In this document: in pieces, positions 8,558 to 16,495 of the stretch
How positions within the stretch are numbered: the stretch's first letter is position 1
Layout: every line of letters starts with the position of its first letter
Position numbers and translations under genes: made by a program
Source: Onstottus_A sp036505875
GTDB lineage: Bacteria > Acidobacteriota > Blastocatellia > UBA7656
DNA length: 64,000 nucleotides
Assembly (NCBI GenBank): GCA_036505875.1
Contig: DASXSR010000324.1
Span: forward strand, 14,874 to 78,873
Direction: 5' to 3'
Notes under the pieces: model-generated
What the model was told of the DNA's origin: nothing
Database searches by the model: none
What the model saw: only the letters and a program-made list of their open reading frames with translations

Positions 8558-9145
8558 ATGAAGCTGATAGTTGGGCTTGGGAATCCGGGACGCGAATATG
8601 AAATGACGCGTCATAACATTGGGTTCTTGCTCGTTGACAACTTATTTGAGCGGGCCGGGGGTCGCCGCTTTCGCGGTGAAGCAAACGCGAAAGTTGCGGA
8701 CGTCACGCTCGCTGGCCAGCGAGTGTTGCTGGTGAAGCCGCAGACCTTTATGAATTTGAGCGGGGATGCCGTTCGACCGCTAGTTGAGCGGTACACCGAC
8801 GCGAACGCCGCTGATTTGATCGTCGCTTGCGATGATGTAGCTCTGCCGGTCGGGATGATCCGCGTGCGAGCGCGGGGAAGCGCCGGCGGGCATAACGGAC
8901 TGAAGTCGATAATTGAACGGCTGGGTACTCGGGAGTTCGCAAGAGTAAGGTTTGGTGTAAAGCCCGGCCATCCGGTCGACGATCTTGTTAGCTTTGTGCT
9001 TTCGCCGATTCCAACGCGCGGCCGCGACCACTTGGAGCAGATGCTCGATCGGGGCGCGGAAGCAGTGGAAGTAATCTTGACCGAAGGCGTCGAGCGCGCA
9101 ATGGCGCGCTTTAATGAACGAGTGAAGAGTGAGAATGGTTCGTGA
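8558..9145 (+). CDS. pth: Peptidyl-tRNA hydrolase
   Basis: 195 residues, the normal length. It releases peptide from peptidyl-tRNA that has dropped off the ribosome. Signatures: N-terminal LIVGLGNPGREYEMTRHNIG with the catalytic His19, KPQTFMNLSG, the CDDVALPVG block with the conserved Asp, and GSAGGHNGLKSI. The ATG directly follows the right arm of a heptad repeat, and no ribosome binding site is visible; translation may depend on the folded repeat or on coupling to rplY. The TGA stop lies in the first unit of another repeat. Confidence 0.96.
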   Translation: MKLIVGLGNPGREYEMTRHNIGFLLVDNLFERAGGRRFRGEANAKVADVTLAGQRVLLVKPQTFMNLSGDAVRPLVERYTDANAADLIVACDDVALPVGMIRVRARGSAGGHNGLKSIIERLGTREFARVRFGVKPGHPVDDLVSFVLSPIPTRGRDHLEQMLDRGAEAVEVILTEGVERAMARFNERVKSENGS

Positions 9146-9220
9146 GGCGTGATGCGTGATTCGTGAAACGATCGAACAAAATGACGGTTCACTAATCACG
9201 TTTCACGGATCACGAATCAC
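9142..9220. repeat. Heptad hairpin repeat, GTGATNC family (copy 2)
   Basis: Units GTGAGGC, GTGATGC, GTGATTC, GTGAAAC are followed by a centre of about 30 bases and by CACTAAT, CACGTTT, CACGGAT, CACGAAT. The first unit contains the pth stop codon TGA at 9143. Confidence 0.8.
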
Positions 9221-9238
9221 TTGTTGTTCTTTCTCAAA

Positions 9239-9284
9239 GAGGTTCTACAACGAACCTCCTTGCTCCGGCCTTGGAGACCGGGGC
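9239..9284 (+). promoter_or_regulatory. Two stem-loops upstream of rpsF, possible S6:S18 leader
   Basis: The first hairpin has a perfect 7-bp stem GAGGTTC/GAACCTC (9239-9258). The second pairs GCTCCGG with CCGGGGC (9262-9284, one wobble) around a 9-base loop and is followed by TTTAACCGAAGC. Many bacteria carry an rpsF leader bound by the S6:S18 complex that has a conserved CCG element, so this is a candidate autoregulatory leader. I could not confirm the consensus; the hairpins might also end the pth transcript. Confidence 0.3.
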
Positions 9285-9319
9285 TTTAACCGAAGCGTTG
9301 CAAGCTGCGACGGGTAAAC

Positions 9320-9350
9320 AATTTCAAATCTCAAATTTGAAATTTGAGAT
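9320..9350. repeat. Heptad palindrome, AATCTCA/AATTTGA family (copy 1)
   Basis: Units AATTTCA, AATCTCA, AATTTGA, AATTTGA form an A+T-rich palindrome about 65 bases before the rpsF start. It is the same sequence family as the elements near 10832 and 19931. Confidence 0.6.
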
Positions 9351-9414
9351 GACGTGAAATTCGTAACTCGATGTGGTTAGCAACTGAAGTAATCCAAAAG
9401 GAGGACACTCTCTA

Positions 9415-9849
9415 ATGAGAGTCTACGAAGTTCTGTTCATAATCGCTCCTAACATCGAGGAGAGCGACATCGAGACCCTAATCACTCAACTGAGTGAGGT
9501 CGCAACCAACCAGGGCGCCCAGATAGCTAGAGTCGAACGAATGGGCCGCCGCAGGCTCGCCTACCCCGTTCGGAAATTCAACGAGGGCCATTACGTTGTG
9601 CTTACAGTTGAGGGAAGCGGCGCGGAGATTGCCGAGATAGAACGGCGAATGCGCGTGACCGACGCGGTGATTCGTTATATCACAATCCGGATCGATGAAG
9701 ACTTGAAGCGCGCCGAAAAATTCCGCGTGCGTCGCGCCGCGCATGCCGCCGCGGCCGCGAGCACCCGACGCACTCGGCAGACCGAGCCCGTCCTTCCGAT
9801 AGGCCGGGACGAAGAGGATGGGGAATCTGAAGAGCGGGAGGGAGAATAG
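9415..9849 (+). CDS. rpsF: Small ribosomal subunit protein bS6
   Basis: 144 residues. The S6 domain covers about 1-100: MRVYEVLFIIAPNIEESDIE at the N terminus, the RMGRRRLAYPVRKFNEGHYV core and the VIRYITIRID strand. A charged Arg/Glu tail of about 40 residues extends past the domain, longer than in E. coli. An AAGGAGG site is ten bases upstream of the ATG. S6 forms a pair with S18 on the 30S platform, and rpsR follows at once, two bases after the stop. Confidence 0.95.
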   Translation: MRVYEVLFIIAPNIEESDIETLITQLSEVATNQGAQIARVERMGRRRLAYPVRKFNEGHYVVLTVEGSGAEIAEIERRMRVTDAVIRYITIRIDEDLKRAEKFRVRRAAHAAAAASTRRTRQTEPVLPIGRDEEDGESEEREGE

Positions 9850-9850
9850 T

Positions 9851-10147
9851 ATGAGCAGCGAACCCAGAGAGCAGGGGCGCCGCGATGACCGTGGCGGCAG
9901 GCAAGGCGGCGGACAAGGCGGGCCTGCGCGACGCTTTGTGCGAGTGCGCAAGTCGTGCAGATTCTGCGCCGACAAAGTTGATTACATCGATTACAAAGAC
10001 GGGCGATTGCTCGGCGGTTACATCCCCGAACGCGGGAAGATTCTGCCGCGACGAATATCAGGCACCTGCGCGCCGCACCAGCGCATGCTCGCGACCGCAA
10101 TCAAGCGCGCGCGCAACGCCGCGATTCTTCCGTTCAGCACGGATTAG
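9851..10147 (+). CDS. rpsR: Small ribosomal subunit protein bS18
   Basis: 98 residues from the ATG at 9851, which sits just after the rpsF stop and has GGAG in the end of rpsF. The first 30 residues are a Gly/Arg-rich extension; the S18 core follows with RKSCRFCADKVDYIDYKD, RGKILPRRISGTCAPHQR and IKRARNAAILPF. The CxxC together with the later C and H make this the zinc-binding form of S18. The TAG stop forms the first bases of a heptad repeat. Confidence 0.95.
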   Translation: MSSEPREQGRRDDRGGRQGGGQGGPARRFVRVRKSCRFCADKVDYIDYKDGRLLGGYIPERGKILPRRISGTCAPHQRMLATAIKRARNAAILPFSTD

Positions 10148-10212
10148 TCCGTAGTCCTTGGTCCGTAGTCCGTAGCTGCAGCTACCGACTATGGACTACG
10201 GACCACGGACCA
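10145..10212. repeat. Heptad hairpin repeat, AGTCCGT family (copy 2)
   Basis: Units AGTCCGT, AGTCCTT, GGTCCGT, AGTCCGT are followed by the palindromic centre AGCTGCAGCT and by ACCGACT, ATGGACT, ACGGACC, ACGGACC. As in copy 1, its first TAG is the stop codon of the upstream ribosomal protein gene (rpsR). The right arm ends 20 bases before the chosen rplI start. Confidence 0.8.
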
Positions 10213-10231
10213 GCTAATGAGGATTTCATCA

Positions 10232-10810
10232 ATGGCACATATGGATGTTTTGCTTTGCGAAGACGTCGATAACCTTGGGCAGCGCGGGCAGGTAGTGCGT
10301 GTGCGCGCAGGGTATGGGCGAAACTATTTGTTGCCTCAGCGGCTGGCGATCGAGGCCAGCGCCGGGAACAAGCGCATGATCGACGAGCAGCGGCGGCTGC
10401 TTGTCAAACGCGAGGATCGCGAGCGCGTGTCGGCTCGAACTGAAGCCGAAAGGTTGCAGGGGCTCGAGCTGCGTTTCAATCGTCGTGTCGGCGAGCACGG
10501 AGTATTGTACGGGTCAGTGACGGCGCTTGATGTAGCCGAAGCGCTGAAGGAGCGCGGAGTGCCGGTTGAGCGCCGCAAGATCGGACTGCGCGAGCACATC
10601 AAAGAAATCGGCGAATATGATGTGGCGATCAGGCTACACCGCGACGTGGTGCCGGTAATCAAGGTAAGTATTCATAAGCTAGGAGAAGAGGAGAAGGCTC
10701 TGGAAATGGCTCCAGAAGCCGATTCTGCGGCATCGGAGGGTGTGGGCGTTGAGGCGTCAACGGAATCAACCGAGGCCGCTGTTGTCGATGCGGGAGCTGC
10801 CGAGGAGTGA
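10232..10810 (+). CDS. rplI: Large ribosomal subunit protein bL9
   Basis: About 192 residues. The N-terminal domain carries MDVLLCEDVDNLGQRGQVVRVRAGYGRNYLLPQRLA-type sequence, the L9 signature, followed by the long connecting helix (about 50-80) and the C-terminal rRNA-binding domain with LYGSVTALDVAEAL. An Ala/Glu-rich tail of about 40 residues is extra. Three ATGs are possible: 10217, 10232 and 10241; 10232 has GAGGA eight bases upstream and is preferred. The gene closes the rpsF-rpsR-rplI group and dnaB follows, the usual bacterial order. Confidence 0.93.
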   Translation: MAHMDVLLCEDVDNLGQRGQVVRVRAGYGRNYLLPQRLAIEASAGNKRMIDEQRRLLVKREDRERVSARTEAERLQGLELRFNRRVGEHGVLYGSVTALDVAEALKERGVPVERRKIGLREHIKEIGEYDVAIRLHRDVVPVIKVSIHKLGEEEKALEMAPEADSAASEGVGVEASTESTEAAVVDAGAAEE

Positions 10811-10828
10811 TAACAACACTGCCGCCGG

Positions 10829-10873
10829 AGAATCTCAGATCTGAAATACTCGAACTTTGAGATTTCTGATTTG
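10829..10873. repeat. Heptad-type palindrome, AATCTCA family (copy 2)
   Basis: AATCTCAGATCTGAAAT and ACTTTGAGATTTCTGAT form two arms around a short centre, 20 bases after the rplI stop. It resembles the elements at 9320 and 19931 but is less regular. Confidence 0.5.
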
Positions 10874-10900
10874 GCAGCCTCAATGGCTGTTATCTTTTTT
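10874..10900 (+). terminator. Rho-independent terminator after rplI
   Basis: The stem GCAGCC pairs with GGCTGT (one wobble) around TCAAT and is followed by TATCTTTTTT. Position and T-run fit termination of the ribosomal-protein transcript before dnaB. Confidence 0.65.
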
Positions 10901-11063
10901 CGTCGAAGGCTCGACTGACCTTGGTCTTCTTGTTATCATCGCGCGCGGAATGCTGAGGGCACAGCGCTCCGCGGTGTAGTTGGTTGCAATCAAAACTCTT
11001 AGGTTGTCCCGCTCAAGTCGCACGCCTTACGGAATGGGTTCTCAAACAAATATAGGTTAAGAG

Positions 11064-12410
11064 ATGTCACGAACGGCCATGGGGGGTGATCCTTTTTTTG
11101 AGAAGGGTCTTCCGTCCAACATCGAAGCCGAACGATCTATTCTTGGCGCGATCTTGCTCGACAGCCAAGTCTGCAATCAGGCGATCGAGCTCCTGCGCCG
11201 TGACGATTTCTTTTTGGACTCACACCGTCGAATCTTCGATAAGATGATAGTCCTCAGCGAGCGAATGACGCCGATCGATCTAGTCACGCTTCGCGAAGAG
11301 CTGCAGCGCGCTGGCGAGTTCGAACAGATCGGTGGCGCAACCTACATCGCGTCGCTGATTGACGGCGTCCCGCGCACCGACAACATCGAACCTTACGCGA
11401 GGATAGTCAAAGCCAAGTCGATGCTCCGCAAGCTCATCACCGCGTCTAATCAAATCGTCGCTCTCGCCTTTGAGGAAGAGGACGAACCCGATGTGATCAT
11501 CGACAAAGCGGAACAGATGATCTTCCAGATCGCCGAAGATCGCGTGCGGCAGGGCTTTCAATACGTCGGCGACGTGGCGCATCGAAGGCTGGAGCAGATC
11601 GAGCAAATGGCCGGCCGGCCCGAGATGATCACCGGCGTGCCCACAGGCTTTACCGACTTTGATCGAATGACCTCCGGTTTGCAGCGGCAAGAGTTGATCG
11701 TAATCGCCGGTCGGCCCTCTACCGGCAAGACAGCGCTGGCTTTGAACATGGCCCAGTACGCCGCAAAGAACGCCAACGTCGTTGGAATCTTCAGCCTTGA
11801 GATGTCAGCAGAACAGCTTGTGTCGCGATTGCTCTGCTCGGAAGCGCGGGTCGATGCGCACCGCCTGCGAACCGGCTATCTTAATCGCGAGGAGTGGGCG
11901 CGACTGGCCGACGCGCTGCGGCGATTGTGCGAAACGAAGGTCTACATCGACGACACGCCGGGCATCGGAGTGATGGAGATGCGCGCGAAGAGCCGGCGAC
12001 TCAAGGCCGAGCACGGATTGGACCTTCTGATCATCGATTACCTTCAGTTGATGGCTGGGCGAGGGAGAATCGAGTCGCGGCAACAGGAGGTGTCGCAAAT
12101 CTCGCGCGATCTTAAAGCGCTTGCAAAAGAACTGGAAGTGCCTGTCGTTGCATTGTCGCAGCTTTCGCGTGCGCCCGAGCAGCGCACCGAGCACAAGCCT
12201 CAGCTTTCCGATCTCAGAGAAAGCGGCGCGATAGAACAAGACAGCGATGTAGTTGCGTTCATCTATCGCGAAGAACTCTACAACCCGACTGATGAGAATC
12301 AGGGCGTGGCCGAGTTAATCATCGGCAAGCAAAGAAACGGTCCGACTGGCACGGTTCCACTAGCTTTCCTGAAAGAGTTTACGCGGTTCGAGAATATGTG
12401 GCGAGAGTGA
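11064..12410 (+). CDS. dnaB: Replicative DNA helicase
   Basis: 448 residues, normal length with no intein. It unwinds DNA ahead of the replication fork as a hexamer. The N-terminal domain starts with LPSNIEAERSILGAILLD; the RecA-like domain has Walker A AGRPSTGKT at 215-223, the LEMSAEQLVSRL motif, Walker B LLIIDYLQLM and the ALSQLSRAPEQR sensor region, and ends with the IGKQRNGPTGTVPL block. The ATG at 11064 has a weak AAGAG upstream; a second ATG at 11079 is possible. The TGA stop lies inside the first unit of a GTGATNC repeat. Confidence 0.96.
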   Translation: MSRTAMGGDPFFEKGLPSNIEAERSILGAILLDSQVCNQAIELLRRDDFFLDSHRRIFDKMIVLSERMTPIDLVTLREELQRAGEFEQIGGATYIASLIDGVPRTDNIEPYARIVKAKSMLRKLITASNQIVALAFEEEDEPDVIIDKAEQMIFQIAEDRVRQGFQYVGDVAHRRLEQIEQMAGRPEMITGVPTGFTDFDRMTSGLQRQELIVIAGRPSTGKTALALNMAQYAAKNANVVGIFSLEMSAEQLVSRLLCSEARVDAHRLRTGYLNREEWARLADALRRLCETKVYIDDTPGIGVMEMRAKSRRLKAEHGLDLLIIDYLQLMAGRGRIESRQQEVSQISRDLKALAKELEVPVVALSQLSRAPEQRTEHKPQLSDLRESGAIEQDSDVVAFIYREELYNPTDENQGVAELIIGKQRNGPTGTVPLAFLKEFTRFENMWRE

Positions 12411-12481
12411 TGCGTGATTCGTGATGCGTGATCCGTGACGCGAGACTGTCCGATCACGGATCACGCATCACGAATCACGGA
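12407..12481. repeat. Heptad hairpin repeat, GTGATNC family (copy 3)
   Basis: The most regular copy: left units GTGATGC, GTGATTC, GTGATGC, GTGATCC, GTGACGC, centre GAGACTGTCCGAT, right units CACGGAT, CACGCAT, CACGAAT, CACGGAC. The dnaB stop TGA is part of the first unit and the mutM start is 11 bases after the last. Confidence 0.85.
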
Positions 12482-12491
12482 CAACTCTCCT

Positions 12492-13280
12492 ATGCCCGAG
12501 CTCCCCGAGGTAGAAAGCCAACTCCGCTATTTTCGCAGCACTGCTTTAGGCCAGTGCGTCGAGCGAGTCAGGATCACCTCTCCGAACATCATAAAAAAGC
12601 CCGCTGCTCAAGCGTTCGCGCGGGGGTTGCGCGGGCGATGTTTCCAACAGGCATCGAGACGCGGCAAGTACTTAATTGTCACCCTCGACAATCGCCGAAC
12701 GATGATTCTGCATTTTGGAATGGGGGGTGATCTCGGCTACTATACGACCGCCAGGGACCGTCCGGAATATACGCGCCTTGAGTTCATTCTCAAGAACGGC
12801 TGGCGATTGGCATTCACTTGCCCGCGGAAAATCTGTCGCGTGATGCTGGTCGATAAACCCGACGACGTCCCAGCTCTTCGAGAGATGGGACCCGAGCCGC
12901 TCGGCGAATCTTTCAGCCTCGCGTTTTTCGAGCGCTTGATTGAAGAGCATCCTCGTCGTCAAATCAAAGCGCTCCTAATGGACCAGAGACTGATAGCCGG
13001 GGTGGGAAATATCTACGCGGATGAGATTCTGTTCGAGGCGCGAGTGCGCCCCGACAGGCTCGCATCGACTTTGAGCGAAGAAGAAATCAAGCGCCTTCAT
13101 CGCGAGACGCGCCGCGTGCTCAGGCGCTCGATTCGGACGGCGGGCGACGACAAGTTCCCCTCGGACTTTTTGTCATTGCGCGCCTCGCGCGGCAAGGGGT
13201 GCCCAGTCTGCGGAGGTCCCATCAAGAAGAAAACGATTGCCGGCCGCACGGCGCATTTCTGCCCTAGATGTCAGGTGTGA
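12492..13280 (+). CDS. mutM: Formamidopyrimidine-DNA glycosylase
   Basis: 262 residues. It removes 8-oxoguanine and ring-opened purines from DNA and cuts the strand. The start at 12492 gives MPELPEVES with the catalytic Pro after Met; an in-frame ATG at 12435 would only add residues encoded by the heptad repeat. Further signatures: LHFGMGGDL, the helix-two-turn-helix LMDQRLIAGVGNIYADEILF, and the C-terminal zinc finger CPVCGG...AHFCPRC. No ribosome binding site is visible beyond CTCTCC, as the spacer is repeat. A second, unrelated oxoguanine glycosylase is encoded near 37.3 kb. Confidence 0.95.
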   Translation: MPELPEVESQLRYFRSTALGQCVERVRITSPNIIKKPAAQAFARGLRGRCFQQASRRGKYLIVTLDNRRTMILHFGMGGDLGYYTTARDRPEYTRLEFILKNGWRLAFTCPRKICRVMLVDKPDDVPALREMGPEPLGESFSLAFFERLIEEHPRRQIKALLMDQRLIAGVGNIYADEILFEARVRPDRLASTLSEEEIKRLHRETRRVLRRSIRTAGDDKFPSDFLSLRASRGKGCPVCGGPIKKKTIAGRTAHFCPRCQV

Positions 13281-13343
13281 TCACGTATTATTCTGCTGTG
13301 CTAGGACCTCGTCGCGACTAAGACATGAAGGAGCAACAAACGC

Positions 13344-13925
13344 ATGGACCCAAAGTTCTGGAGCGACTTGCTTCATCCCGACGTGTCGATTTTAGAGAAG
13401 ATAGTTCGGCCGGTGATTGTCTACGTCTTCTTGATCATTGGCCTGCGTCTTGCGGGCAAGCGCGAGCTGGCTCAACTGAACCCGTTTGATCTGGTCGTGC
13501 TGCTGACGCTTTCCAACACCGTCCAGAATGCGATCATCGGCAACGACAATTCAGTGGCCGGCGGGCTCATCGGCGCGGCAACGCTGCTGACCGTGAACTA
13601 CTTTGTTGTACGATTTCTCTTCAAACACGAAAAACTCGAGCGTCTCGTGGAGGGCGATGCTGATGTGCTGATTGAAAACGGAGAAATCAAACACGATCGG
13701 CTGAGGAAGGAGCTGATCACTCTGCCCGAGCTTAAGATGGCCGCCCATAAGCAAGGATTCGCATCGTTTGACGAGGTTGACCGTGCGGTGCTCGAACCGG
13801 GTGGAACGATATCGTTCTCCGCCAAGCGACCAACGCCTGAAGCCGAACGCCACGCCGAGCTAATGGCAGCTCTTCAGCAGATGCGCGATGAGCTGGCCAT
13901 GGTGCGCGCCGCACTACGGACTTAA
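13344..13925 (+). CDS. DUF421/YetF-family membrane protein
   Basis: 193 residues. Hydrophobic helices lie at about 22-38, 50-63 and 72-92, followed by the cytosolic YetF domain with EGDADVLIENGEIKHDRLRKELIT and the block LEPGGTISFSAKR that is typical of the family. YetF-type proteins form small membrane assemblies of unknown function in Bacillus and others. An AAGGAG site precedes the ATG by about 11 bases. The lpxA start follows after four bases, so the two are probably co-transcribed. Confidence 0.88.
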   Translation: MDPKFWSDLLHPDVSILEKIVRPVIVYVFLIIGLRLAGKRELAQLNPFDLVVLLTLSNTVQNAIIGNDNSVAGGLIGAATLLTVNYFVVRFLFKHEKLERLVEGDADVLIENGEIKHDRLRKELITLPELKMAAHKQGFASFDEVDRAVLEPGGTISFSAKRPTPEAERHAELMAALQQMRDELAMVRAALRT

Positions 13926-13929
13926 GACG

Positions 13930-14703
13930 ATGGCAATTCACCCAACCGCGATCCTCAGTTCTGGTGCGAGAGTTGGCGAGAACGTAAGTGTCGGGCCTTA
14001 CGCCGCGATCGAGCCGGACACCGAGATCGGAGCAGGCTGTGAGATCCGCGCACACGCCGTCATCAAGCGATTCACGACCCTCGGCCTGAGTAACGTTGTT
14101 CACGAAGGCGCGGTGCTCGGGGGCGAGCCTCAGGACGTCGGCTTCGTCGATTGCACAAGTTATCTTCGAGTTGGCTCGAACAATCGCATTCGCGAAGGCG
14201 TGACGATGCACCGAGGAACGCAACCGGAATCTGCCACGGTGGTAGGATCAAACTGTTTCATCATGGCAAATGCGCACGTGGCTCATAACTGCCGGTTGGG
14301 CGACGGCGTGATAATCGCTAACAACGTCGCGCTTGCAGGTTACATCGACATCGACGATCTTGCGTTCATCTCGGGCGGAGTTGTGGTGCATCAGTTTTGC
14401 CGAATCGGTCGTCTGGCGATGATCGGAGGGAACTCAAAAATTGTTCAAGATTGTCTGCCCTTCGTCATCACCGACGGCGTGCCGGGACGCGCTCGTGGAC
14501 TTAATTTGGTCGGTCTGAGACGAGCCGGCATACGGTCGAGTAAAATTCAGAAACTCAAAGAGGCGTATCGAATCTTGCTTCGTTCTGGGCTTTCGCTTGA
14601 GGAGGCGATCGTTCGGCTTACGGGTCTGGCAGATCCGCTGGTCAATGAGCTAGTAGAGTTCGTCCGTACGTCAACCCGCGGCTTCTGTCACGACGAAAAG
14701 TAA
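13930..14703 (+). CDS. lpxA: Acyl-ACP--UDP-N-acetylglucosamine O-acyltransferase
   Basis: 257 residues, the usual LpxA length. It performs the first step of lipid A synthesis in the cytosol. The N-terminal two thirds are hexapeptide repeats of a left-handed beta helix (HPTAILSSGARVGENVSVGPY and so on). The catalytic region reads NAHVAHNC with His116 and His119, matching His122/His125 of the E. coli enzyme, and HRGT at 94-97 and HQFCRIGRLAMIGG are also conserved. The C-terminal helical domain carries LKEAYRILLRSGLSLEEA. It is not next to lpxD, fabZ or lpxB here, unlike the common cluster. The start at 13930 follows the previous stop by four bases. Confidence 0.94.
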   Translation: MAIHPTAILSSGARVGENVSVGPYAAIEPDTEIGAGCEIRAHAVIKRFTTLGLSNVVHEGAVLGGEPQDVGFVDCTSYLRVGSNNRIREGVTMHRGTQPESATVVGSNCFIMANAHVAHNCRLGDGVIIANNVALAGYIDIDDLAFISGGVVVHQFCRIGRLAMIGGNSKIVQDCLPFVITDGVPGRARGLNLVGLRRAGIRSSKIQKLKEAYRILLRSGLSLEEAIVRLTGLADPLVNELVEFVRTSTRGFCHDEK

Positions 14704-14769
14704 GGACTCAACTAACGCCCCACAATATTCAGCGAAGGCCGTCGCTGGCGTCGTTCATTCGCCCGATTG

Positions 14770-14775
14770 TATAAT
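14770..14775 (+). promoter_or_regulatory. Putative -10 box for the membrane glycosyltransferase
   Basis: A perfect TATAAT stands 20 bases before the ATG at 14796. No good -35 match lies 16-18 bases upstream. If used, the transcript would have a leader of about 14 bases with no ribosome binding site, so translation would be nearly leaderless. Confidence 0.35.
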
Positions 14776-14795
14776 CCGGCTCTCGTCTCCGATTT

Positions 14796-16487
14796 ATGGG
14801 GTCCCGTTCAAGAAAACCGACTTCCTCATTCCTGGAAAAAAACTGGCGCGCGATTGAGATCGGCGCGCTCTCGTTAATCATTCTGCTAACTGCGGTTGAG
14901 AGGCTTCGATTTCTGAACGTCCCGCTCGAGCGAGATGAGGGGGAGTATGCCTATGCTGGGCAGCTCATCCTTCGCGGCTTTCCGCCCTACCTGCACGCTT
15001 ACAACATGAAGTTTCCAGGGGTGTACGCGGGCTACGCGCTGGTGATGGCGGTGTTTGGGGAGACAATCGCGGGGATCCGCATCGGACTTCTGATTGTGAA
15101 CGCCGCCACGATCCTGCTGGTGTTTTTGGCTGCCAAGCGGTTAACCGAACCGTTGTGGGCGCTGGCCGCCGCCGCAAGCTTTGCCTTTCTTTCGCTCGGC
15201 GAGCCGGTGCTGGGGACATTCGCTCATGCAACTCACTTCGTGATGTTATTTGCGGTCGCCGGCTCGCTTGCTTTGTTGAAAGGAATCGACGACGCACGCA
15301 TTGCGTGGTTGATAGCGAGCGGGGCTCTTTTCGGCGTTGCGGTTCTCATGAAGCAACACGGCGTTCTCTTCATTTTATTCGCCGCGGCTTACATCGCCTG
15401 GGATGAGTATCGCGTGAGGAACGGATCGCTGCGGGCTCTTATCACCAAAGGCGCAGCTCTCACGTTGGGCGCGTCGATCCCGCTGGCTCTCACCGCGCTG
15501 CTGCTCTTGCGCGCGGGTGTGTTGGGAAAGTTTTGGTTTTGGACATTCAAGTACGCGGCCAACTATGTCACTGAAATGTCTTTGTCGACAGGCGCGCACA
15601 TTTTCTGGGTTAAGGTGAGGGAAATTGCTGGCCCCTCGATAGCGCTGTGGCTATTGGCCGGAGCGGGGCTAGTCGCGATCTGGAGTAGAACTCAGCCGCG
15701 TGAGTCACGACCGCTTCTTGTCGGGCTGCTGTTGGCGTCGTTTTTGGCGATGGTGCCGGGCCTCTACTTTCGACCGCACTATTTCGTTCTTATTCTTCCG
15801 GCGGTGGCGCTGCTGATAAGTTCAGCACTCAGTTGGCTGAATAAACTCTTCAGAAATAGACGCATGACCACAGCCTCTGTAGTTCTGCCGCTTTCGGTGT
15901 TCATTATCGCAATCGGCAGCGCGGCGTATCAGCAGGAGTTTTTTCTTTTTGAGATGAGGCCGGAGCAAGCCAGTCGCGTTATCTATAACGCGGCGGCTTT
16001 CCCGGAGAGCATCCCGGTCGCCGAGTATATCAAGTCACACACTGATCAGTCGGATCGCATCGCGGTTCTGGGGTCCGAGCCGCAAATTTATTTCTATTCC
16101 GATCGGTTATCGGCGACGGGCTACATTTATATGTATAGTCTGATGGAATCACACAGTTATGCCGAACAGATGCAGCACGAGATGATCAACGAAATCGAGA
16201 CCACAAAGCCGAAGTATGTTGTCCAGGTCTTCGCTCCCGGCTCCTGGGTCGCCCGCCCGTTCTCGCCACAACTCGTGTTTCAGTGGATGAAAGGGTTCGT
16301 TAAGGATAATTTCGATCTGGTTGGCGTCGCCGAAATAGTCTCTCTTGATACAACGAAATACTATTGGGACAAGGAGGCGACTGCATACGCCAGACGCTCG
16401 CGCGATATCACCGATCCTCTTCGACAATTCCCCACGGTGTTGGTTTTCAGGAGAAAAGACGCGGCAGCGGTTGCTCCGGCTGGGTAG
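14796..16487 (+). CDS. GT39/ArnT-like membrane glycosyltransferase
   Basis: 563 residues with about 11 hydrophobic helices through residue 390, then a soluble C-terminal part of about 170 residues. The first periplasmic loop carries LERDEGEYAYAGQ, the conserved acidic motif of the GT-C family used by protein O-mannosyltransferases and ArnT to bind metal and lipid-linked sugar; FPGVYAGYALVMAVFG follows. Such enzymes move a sugar from a polyprenyl phosphate donor to lipid A, a protein or another glycan on the outer face of the inner membrane. The substrate cannot be told from sequence. The gene lies just downstream of lpxA but on a separate likely promoter. Confidence 0.82.
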   Translation: MGSRSRKPTSSFLEKNWRAIEIGALSLIILLTAVERLRFLNVPLERDEGEYAYAGQLILRGFPPYLHAYNMKFPGVYAGYALVMAVFGETIAGIRIGLLIVNAATILLVFLAAKRLTEPLWALAAAASFAFLSLGEPVLGTFAHATHFVMLFAVAGSLALLKGIDDARIAWLIASGALFGVAVLMKQHGVLFILFAAAYIAWDEYRVRNGSLRALITKGAALTLGASIPLALTALLLLRAGVLGKFWFWTFKYAANYVTEMSLSTGAHIFWVKVREIAGPSIALWLLAGAGLVAIWSRTQPRESRPLLVGLLLASFLAMVPGLYFRPHYFVLILPAVALLISSALSWLNKLFRNRRMTTASVVLPLSVFIIAIGSAAYQQEFFLFEMRPEQASRVIYNAAAFPESIPVAEYIKSHTDQSDRIAVLGSEPQIYFYSDRLSATGYIYMYSLMESHSYAEQMQHEMINEIETTKPKYVVQVFAPGSWVARPFSPQLVFQWMKGFVKDNFDLVGVAEIVSLDTTKYYWDKEATAYARRSRDITDPLRQFPTVLVFRRKDAAAVAPAG

Positions 16488-16495
16488 CTGACGGC

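Noticed and set aside
7733..12481. Heptad arrays considered as CRISPR arrays
   Set aside because: Units are 7 bases, degenerate and inverted, with no spacers of constant length and no cas genes.
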